Assembly (NCBI GenBank): GCA_025403435.1 | Contig: CM046335.1 | Span: 8,312,103 to 8,376,102 of the forward strand | DNA from: Artocarpus heterophyllus | Lineage: Eukaryota > Streptophyta > Magnoliopsida > Rosales > Moraceae | DNA: 64,000 nt | Direction: 5' to 3' | In this document: piece after piece, positions 56,931 to 64,000 of the stretch | Layout: every line of letters starts with the position of its first letter | Position numbering within the stretch: the first letter of the stretch is position 1 | Made by a program: the position numbers and the translations under genes | The notes under the pieces: generated by a model | Told to the model about the DNA's origin: nothing | Seen by the model: only the letters and a program-made list of their open reading frames with translations | Databases searched by the model: none

Positions 56931-59900
56931 AACTTCCTTTGTTTGAAAAGGAACTTCGTACATAGAGAACCTCTTTATAACTTTTTTTTTCCCTTTCATT
57001 CCAGCAGGATAAAAAAAAAAAGAAAAAAAGAAAAAAAAACATATATCTTACAATCTTACGCAAAATTTCGTACACGCTAAAACTGGGATCAGGATTCCTT
57101 GGCTTCACATTGCAAGTGTTTCCCATGATTAATATTTGGAAAGTTTGACCCAATCTCTAAGCATTTCCCGTTCAATTATCTCTATAGCCTTCGTCAAAAG
57201 GGCAATTATGTTGTCTAAGTTAATTAGTAGGTCTAAATTGGACCCAAGTATGGTTCATGTTGTACTCGTTTTTTGAAATTGCAAACAAATAATGATAAAA
57301 ACGTGCTATACAAGTAGCAAAGTACCACTGCTTTTGAATGCCCTCCAAATTAGGTAACATGTGTTTATGAAATTTGGAAACTCAAAAACCAAAAAATAAA
57401 AAATATCACCTCAATACTCTACGAGAGTATTTGTCAACGTGTTTAGACAATATTGTTTTAATTATTGCAGTGTAAAGTAAAAATAGGTTAAAGTGTAAAG
57501 CTTTCCTATATATAGTAAAATCTTTCAAATTGCATTGTCAAAATGCATTACATTTTTTTATTACTACAAAGTTATCTTGTTATTTGTAATAATATTAAAA
57601 TGGTACTTTGAGGCTTTTTTAGTACACAAAAATATTTTTTCTAATTTTTTTTTACATCTTGTAATAAGTTAAACTTGAATTAGTAATGTAAAAAAACATA
57701 TTAAAATATTTTTTAAAAAAATTATAAAATTGAGAAGTACAGAAAAAAAATCGTTGAACCATTTTCCTCCTCTTATGCTTCTTCCTCTTCTTGTGATTCC
57801 AATCTAAACCCTCAAAAACCCATTTAAAAAAAAACTCAAATTAAAACCAATCCCACCACAATATTCGTGGTTTCTTGTCATACACAGTACTGCAATCAGA
57901 TATTGGAATTTCAATTTTTAACTTTCATTTTTTTGTGTAAAATTTAATTAGTTGTGTCTTAATTAATAATCAGTTTTGAAACTTCAATTGGAACTGAAGT
58001 TTTACGTTTTATTTTCCATATACTATAATTTTTAAATTTAAAACTTCAGTTTCAATTAATATTATAAATGGACTGTAATATAAATTGTATCATACTTTAT
58101 AAGAAAAATTATAACGTGTCTTTACTCAATAATTGAAACATATAATGATATCTCTATTCAATAATAGAAAGTTATTACAGTGTCTCCATTGACAATATTT
58201 TTTTGCTCTGCCACGACCTGCATTCAATCACCAAGCAATCGCAGTCGTCGGGCTGTTAGGTCGGGCATATGCATTCCATGCTAAACCCCCCTCCCAATCA
58301 CACACACATGTACAAAAACAATGGCCGTTCACCAATTTAAACAAAATTTTAAATTTTTACAAAAAAAATACTATAATAAAATTGTTTAAATTGTGATTGT
58401 TGAAATAAACGGACAGAATATTTTTTTCTGATATCTTTTTATTGAAAGTCCCCCTTTTTGTATTTAAGTTTGGGTCCCTGTCGCTTATTGGGCTGCTTTT
58501 GTTTTAGACTAAAATAAAGTCGGTTTCAAATACTTCCAAAAACAATTGCACGCCACATTTTTAAAAAATCTGTTTATTCATGCTTTATTAATTAAAAGAG
58601 TTGTGCCAAACTACTAGTTATTTTATATGTTTAAGTTACATTATATTTAAATATGTGTGGCATAAGTAAAATGTACGTTTTAAAATAGGACATTTATAAA
58701 ATTTCCCTGAAAAAGTTTTTGGCTAAAACACGGAGATATTCCAATATTCGCAAAAACGCAAGAGAGAAATAACATTTCGATAAATATTGTTGAGGATGTT
58801 TATGTAATTGACATATAGATATTTGGAAGCAAATATATCTGGTGCGACCATGCATTAATTAATTAATCCAAGCAGTCATGGGTTCATAGGCCGTACTACA
58901 CTTGGCGTCAAAGACTGAAAGATTTACCATTTAAAACGTGATGCCAACAAGCTGCCATTCAAAAACTTTCAAGGAACAAGTTACCATCTAAAGAAAGCAA
59001 GAGAGAGAAAGGATGGATGCCGATATCTTTATACATTGACTACAATGCCTTTTTTTTTGAGAAATTGTTTTAAATAGCATGATTTTAATTCTTAATGTAA
59101 ACAAATAGCATACTATATAGTATTTTTAGAATCACATACTCTTTTAAACACTTAAATTTCTAATTTTACATCTTTTTTTTTCTTCTTCTCTTTCTTTTTG
59201 TTTTTGTTGTTTGTTATCTCATTATTGCTTAGTGTTTTTCTCTATATCATTTTATACCAAAACAAACTTCGTTTTAATCTAAATAGGTTATTTACTAAAC
59301 AAGGTTATATTTTGGTCTATTTATTTTTATTCCCAATAAATGATTGTCTAATTCACTTCTTCTCTTTTTTTTTTAGGGAAATAAATTAACTTCTAGATTT
59401 TCTTATGTATATATATGTATATATTGAAGATATAAATCTTCTTTTGTCTACAAAAAAAAAAGTCCAAATATTTTTTAAGGGAAAATAAGTTACAATTGAA
59501 GACTTTCTCTTTACATACGTTATATTCGAAACATATATTAAAAAGAAGAGAAGGGATTTAATGCCAAGATCTCCACTTTAAAAAAAAAAAAAAAGAGAAG
59601 GAATCTATTGCTGAAATCTTCATGTACCATTGTTATTTTTTTCCTAACGAAAATAAAAGTATATCACTAAAAGCTTTCAAAAACTACCATTTTTTTTTAA
59701 AAGGAAGAATCTTTATACCAAGATCTTTCTTTATTGACTGAATTTTTTTTTTAGGGAAAACAAGTTATAATAACCATTCAAAACAAAACCCACATAGTGA
59801 GAGAATTTCATGCAAAGATCTAATAATATTTTGGCTAAATCAGCCTATCTTTTTTTTTTCTTAAAAAACTTTTCTTTTCTAAAATCAATATAAAATTTTA

Positions 59901-60829
59901 CATTTGCAACCAAATTTTATTATAAGAATAAGTCTATTACCAAATTAGACGACATATTATATTTCTGCTTTTACTAATTCATGATGGAAATAAATTCAAT
60001 CCAATAAAACAAAACAAAAGGATGTCTCACGTATATTTATTTCCCTTTTCCTTCTATCCCCAATTATTTCTTTCCTTGCAAGTACGTAGGGCTTTTTGTT
60101 GCGTATGGCATAGCAAGTGTAGTACAGAATTGACTCGTCACTCCAACTATATTTTAACGTTGATAATGGCAAGTACAGATGTCTCTGGCTAGTTGGTCAC
60201 ATGGAAGAGCCGTAGTCGTCAGAAGTCTCGTACAACCTCGGCCAACAAATATTGCTTCACTTCACGTCATCGTTTTAACTGTATAATTTTAATTTTGTTA
60301 TAATATAAAACTCTTAAATTTTAATATTAAATAAAAATATAAAAAATATGATACTTTTACATATTATAGTAAGTTTATTTTTAATTTTGGTTATAACTAC
60401 TTAGTTAAACACACTCATTAATGTCACATACTATTATACCAATTAGCTACAATGCTTCAAGAGAAGAAGTAAAAAGGAGGGGAAAAAAATCTTGGTAGGA
60501 TATTCTTTATCATTAAATTACATGCAAATCTGACTTTCTGATGAATCTTTTTAAAAGTAATTTAAATTAACTATAGAAAAATTTATAGTATATGTGGTAA
60601 AAAATATTGTTTAATTTATTATTTTTTTTATCAATTGATACAGTTTTTTAGGGTATTAAAATTCCTTTTTTAGATCCTTAATACGAGTTTAATATGATCT
60701 TTTTAAAAGGAAAAGAAAATATTTCAATGTGATTTAATCTCTTCGAATTGTGTATAATTTTTATAAAAAATCACATTAAATTATAAAAAGAGTACAGAGT
60801 TAGGGAGGAAAAAAATGAAAAACTCGTCA

Positions 60830-60917
60830 CACGTGGTCCTCACTTTTGATCACCGAGACTCACCAAGTGATATAATAGTATTCAGGAGAGGAGAGAACTT
60901 TCGGAAACTTGCACGTG
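60830..60917. promoter_or_regulatory. Two G-boxes upstream of the dCTPase gene
   Basis: Palindromic CACGTG occurs at 60830-60835 (in acacgtggtcc) and at 60912-60917 (in gcacgtgtcatt), 82 bp apart and about 430-515 bp before the start codon. G-boxes bind plant bZIP and bHLH factors. A pyrimidine-rich leader follows at 61090-61130. Confidence 0.4.
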
Positions 60918-61345
60918 TCATTCATTCACAATATCTACAGTCCGTTTATTTCTCCGTAAAAGAACTCAGCTCCCGGCTATAGCCCGTAGCCTCGTCTGCC
61001 AATGGATGAACAAAACGAATTTATTGATTTCTTGAAATATATATGGTAACGTCCCCTTATTCTCTTCCAAATCAACGCTTTTATTGCCCTGCACTGCAAT
61101 CTCTCTCTCCTCTTTTCTCTCTCTAGAGTATGTATATATATATATGTATATACATATTATATTTGGAAAGCCTGTGCAAGAGTAATTGCACACCGCTCGC
61201 TGCTCTCCTTTCTGTTTAATTCTTTCTGTATAAATTCATTGGTCTTCTGAGCCCTTCATCATTTTCTTTTTCGGCTTCGTTTTTTTCTAGAGAGAGAGAG
61301 TTAGAGAGGGAGACAAGCTAGGGTTTCAGAGAAAATTAGAAAATC

Positions 61346-62779
61346 ATGACTGGAGTTTCTGAAGATGAAAACGTTACTCTCCATCTTCTGAAGAAGAAAA
61401 TGGCTGAGTTTGCCAAGGAAAGAGACTGGGACCAGTTTCATAGTCCCAGAAACCTCCTTTTGGCTCTGGTAATGTCCCCAAATATTAATTTTTATAAAGT
61501 ATTAATATGGAAAAGAAAAACTTATGCCTCTATTTTGTCTTTTTTTTTTCTTCTTGTTCATGCCAACTATTTTAAGGTTTCATGTCTCTTTTCTTCTGTT
61601 TATGTCTTATATTTGGCTTTTTGGTTTATTTCCATTGATGTATGTTGTCTTTTTCTTGATCCATAGATGGGGAGGTATAATGGATAATTAAGCTATTGTA
61701 TTATAAATGTAAAAATTTTAATCATACTTTCTTTGACTTTTCTTGGTGGGTTTGGAATATGTAAAAGTGATCATTCTGTAGATAAACATGTTCAACTGAC
61801 ATTAGTTAGATTGAAAGAGATAATACACAAGATTATTTTTCTTCAAGTGGGCTTCTTTGGTTTCCCCTCTTTTTTATTTATTTATTATTTTATTTTAAGA
61901 TCTCTCTTTTTTTAATATCATTAATCATTAATGGTCCTCAAAACCTCTATTTACCTTTTCTTCCTTTTTTTCTTTTCAAAAAAGAACCTTCCTTAATCCC
62001 TAGTTGGCGTAATTCTTTGATTACCCACAGTCAAACTTAACTCGGCTTTACAAATGGATCGTCCTTCTTGTTGTCATCACAGAAATCTTGAGAACTGAGA
62101 ACCCCACCTTTTCTCTTCGAAAAAAAAAAAAGAGACCCACTTTTGTGTGTTTTTTTTTTTAAATAATCATCACATTTTACTTATACTCCCCTTTTTCACT
62201 TTTTGTTTTCTTATTGCTTTTATATACTCAACCCACAAAACAAATCAAAGTTGGAATAATTACATCACAAGTTTTTCTAATCATATGATCAAAAAAAAAA
62301 CATTTACTACTACTACACCATTCAAAAATAAAAGTTTGAACTAAAAGCTTTTTGGCCTAAAAGCTTTGTAGTATATAAGAAAAAAACATTGAAAAATACA
62401 GTTGGAACCATGAATCACTGTTTAAACAGTAGCGCTTCCAAACAGCCTAATTGATATTATGCTATATTTATTTATTTATTTATTGATGATGATTTTTCAG
62501 GTGGGTGAAGTGGGAGAACTTTCAGAGATATTCCAATGGAAAGGAGAGGTTCCAAAGGGGCTTCCTGACTGGAAAGAGGAGGAAAAGGTACACCTGGGTG
62601 AAGAGCTTTCAGATGTTTTGCTTTATCTCGTCAGGCTTTCTGACATCTGCGGCGTTGATCTCGGCAAAGCTGCTCTTCGTAAGGTTGAGCTTAATGCCAT
62701 TAAATACCCTCCTTCCAAACTGCTTCACAACACCAATTCCGATACCCCCATTAACTCCTCTGATGATCAGACTGCTTAA
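61346..62779 (+). CDS. dCTP pyrophosphatase 1-like MazG protein
   Basis: Predicted 133 residues from two exons, 61346-61468 and 62501-62779, with a 1032-bp GT-AG intron in phase 0. It belongs to the all-alpha NTP pyrophosphatase (MazG/DCTPP1) family. The metal site is complete: ExxE in VGEVGELSEIFQW (Glu44, Glu47) and ExxD in GEELSDVLLYL (Glu76, Asp79). The N-terminal helix (KKKMAEFAKERDWDQFHSPRN) and the C-terminal ALRKVELNAIKYPP match the family. The enzyme would hydrolyse dCTP and modified deoxycytidine triphosphates to monophosphates, cleaning the nucleotide pool. There is no targeting signal, so it is probably cytosolic or nuclear. The start ATG at 61346 follows a GA-rich leader and gives the usual short N-terminus. 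The length suits plant members, which lack the long C-terminal tail of the human enzyme. Confidence 0.94.
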
Positions 62780-63740
62780 ATATCCATAGATATATATTTA
62801 CATACATATCATAGTTATGGCTTATATATATATATATGTATGTATTAATTAGTTTAAGTTTAGTACTTCTTTTTGTTTTGAAATTCACCCACCAAGCTAG
62901 TCTCTCCCTATGGAATTGTTAGCTGAGCTGTACACACTTGATCATGTCTTTGGTATAGCTTGTAGGCTTTTTAAGAGTTTATTATTTTGGCTAATGAGGT
63001 TTTCAAGGAGAGTTTTTTTTTTTTCTTTTCAAGTTAATGTTGTTGCATGAGTGTGACCGGTGGTAGAACCGTGTGTGGTTTTAAATGGATGTATGAACTA
63101 TGAAATCACTATTTTGCTGGTGGGAAGTTATAGAAATTGGTTTTATTATTGTGTTTTCTTTTATTGAATTTGAATAGTTATAATGTTTTTATTTTAAACT
63201 TTTCAGTTGAAACTGGTTGAAACCGGCAATATAAACGAGTTTGATGATGTATATGATTTATCATGAGGCATTATTCCCTACGTGTTAATCACAAATTCAC
63301 AACTTCACAAAAGCATGATTTTATGTTTGGTTAGAAAGAATGAGATGCTGTTGAAAGAATATTTCCAATGGCTAGTAAAGAATTGTGTTTTTTATTTTTA
63401 TTTTTATTTATTTTTCGTGTACTTCTAATTGTCTGTTGGTTAATCCTTGTTTATACTATGCAAGACTATCTCTAATGTTAATGTTGTGTTTGGCATCAAA
63501 AGTATAAAAATAACATATTTGATATGTTATGCTCCAACACGTAATGCTATATCTAACTTTCATCATAATAATTGAACCTTAAAACTTGTAAAAATAAAGT
63601 TTTAATATTAAAATAATTAAAAAGTAAGAATGTTTTAATAATTAAAGTAGAAAGTTCAATATACCAACTAATGAGCATCAAATACCAAATTTGTCATACG
63701 CTAAATTTTGTGGCAAATTTGCCACCGTATTAGAGTGTTT

Positions 63741-63827
63741 GGGCCCGTTTCGCTATAGTATTTTCTCCCATAAAAATTTAAATATTTATTCAAATACTCT
63801 ATTTAAATAATCGAACCAAACAGGTTC
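63741..63827. mobile_element. Small hAT-like MITE, related to 9887-10006
   Basis: It starts GGGCCCGTTTCGCTATAG and ends tcgaaccaaacaggttc, imperfect inverted copies. The right half matches the left end of the 9887 element inverted (tcgaaccaaac; attcaaatactctattt). Confidence 0.55.
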
Positions 63828-63930
63828 TAAATTTATTATTGACACATTAAACGTCGGGTGTTATTAGAATTTACAACCGGCTGTAAATTTATTATTGACG
63901 CATTAAACGTCGGTTGTTATTAGAATTTAC
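63828..63930 (+). repeat. Tandem duplication, 56-bp period
   Basis: taaatttattattgac(a/g)cat, taaacgtcgg and tgttattagaatttac occur at 63828-63874 and again at 63884-63930. Only two substitutions separate the 47-bp cores. The first copy abuts the right end of the MITE. Confidence 0.9.
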
Positions 63931-64000
63931 AGGTAAAACCCGCTGTTCACCTTTCTCTCTTTTTAGCATATTTCCTGCTCAAAAATAGAGATGGCTTTTA

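Larger units (their letters stand above)
54018..61345. other. Long AT-rich intergenic region up to the dCTPase gene
   Basis: No gene is supportable over 7.3 kb. It holds simple AT runs (54211-54238, 54365-54387, 55141-55158), poly-A/T tracts, a degraded inverted-arm element (56577-56930), loosely similar direct repeats at 59470-59830 (words 'gggaaaa.aagtta', 'ccaagatct'), and a possible member of the TGTTTGAGAA MITE family at about 60290-60415. The last ~500 bp are the promoter and leader of the dCTPase gene. Confidence 0.55.
62780..64000. other. Downstream flank of the dCTPase gene
   Basis: The first few hundred bases, with a short AT repeat near 62825, are likely 3' UTR. After that comes AT-rich DNA with a small MITE (63741-63827) and a short tandem duplication (63828-63930). 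The window ends in non-coding sequence. Confidence 0.6.

Noticed and set aside
61469..61666. Continuation of the dCTPase frame after exon 1
   Set aside because: It is intron read-through. The MazG domain continues only from 62501.
1..64000. tRNA, rRNA, CRISPR array or bacterial operon features
   Set aside because: I looked for tRNA box B words (ggttcgaatcc-like) in proper context, rRNA landmarks and regularly spaced repeats, and found none. Spliced genes show this is nuclear plant DNA.

Overview
This is nuclear DNA from a flowering plant, most likely a eudicot. Coding parts are split by GT-AG introns, intergenic DNA is very AT-rich, and the proteins belong to plant-specific families (RABA5-type Rab, stomagen/EPFL9, DUF26 secreted proteins, DOMON-cytochrome b561). 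The non-coding space is filled with MITEs, solo LTRs and a CACTA-like element. Nothing in the sequence fixes the species.

I can support seven protein-coding genes. In order they are: a cytochrome b561/DOMON redox protein (4187-6078, +, 3 exons); a large lipase class 3 plus P-loop GTPase-like protein (20468-26444, +, 14 exons); a RABA5-type small GTPase (27064-28090, -, 2 exons); a two-domain DUF26 cysteine-rich secreted protein (32956-33741, +, 1 exon); a cytosolic asparaginyl-tRNA synthetase of the plant SYNC2 kind (34124-37447, -, 8 exons); the stomatal peptide hormone STOMAGEN/EPFL9 (42113-43101, +, 3 exons); and a dCTP pyrophosphatase 1-like MazG protein (61346-62779, +, 2 exons). All exon joins were worked out by hand from splice signals and reading phase. 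They are independent transcription units. The lipase/Rab pair and the DUF26/AsnRS pair are convergent (about 620 and 380 bp between stops).

The rest is transposon territory. 6-20 kb holds a 509-bp solo LTR with a perfect target duplication, a Mutator-like element with ~180-bp inverted ends and gene-like cargo (possible Pack-MULE) with a small MITE nested in it, several MITEs, and a strand-asymmetric tract built on ACGACAA. A second tract of the same kind lies at 38.9-39.9 kb. 43-55 kb holds a CACTA-like element with hairpin subterminal repeats, MITEs, three copies of one unclassified repeat, and a complete 2150-bp solo LTR with a 5-bp target duplication and an internal GC-rich array. 54-61 kb is mostly featureless AT-rich DNA.

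The most noteworthy points are the paired ACGACAA tracts, the candidate Pack-MULE, a GC-AG intron and altered class II motifs in the AsnRS, an exact in-frame 27-bp tandem duplication in the lipase gene, a Walker A motif assembled across an exon junction, and an orphan promoter-like segment near 12.5 kb. I did not find a new multi-gene biological system.
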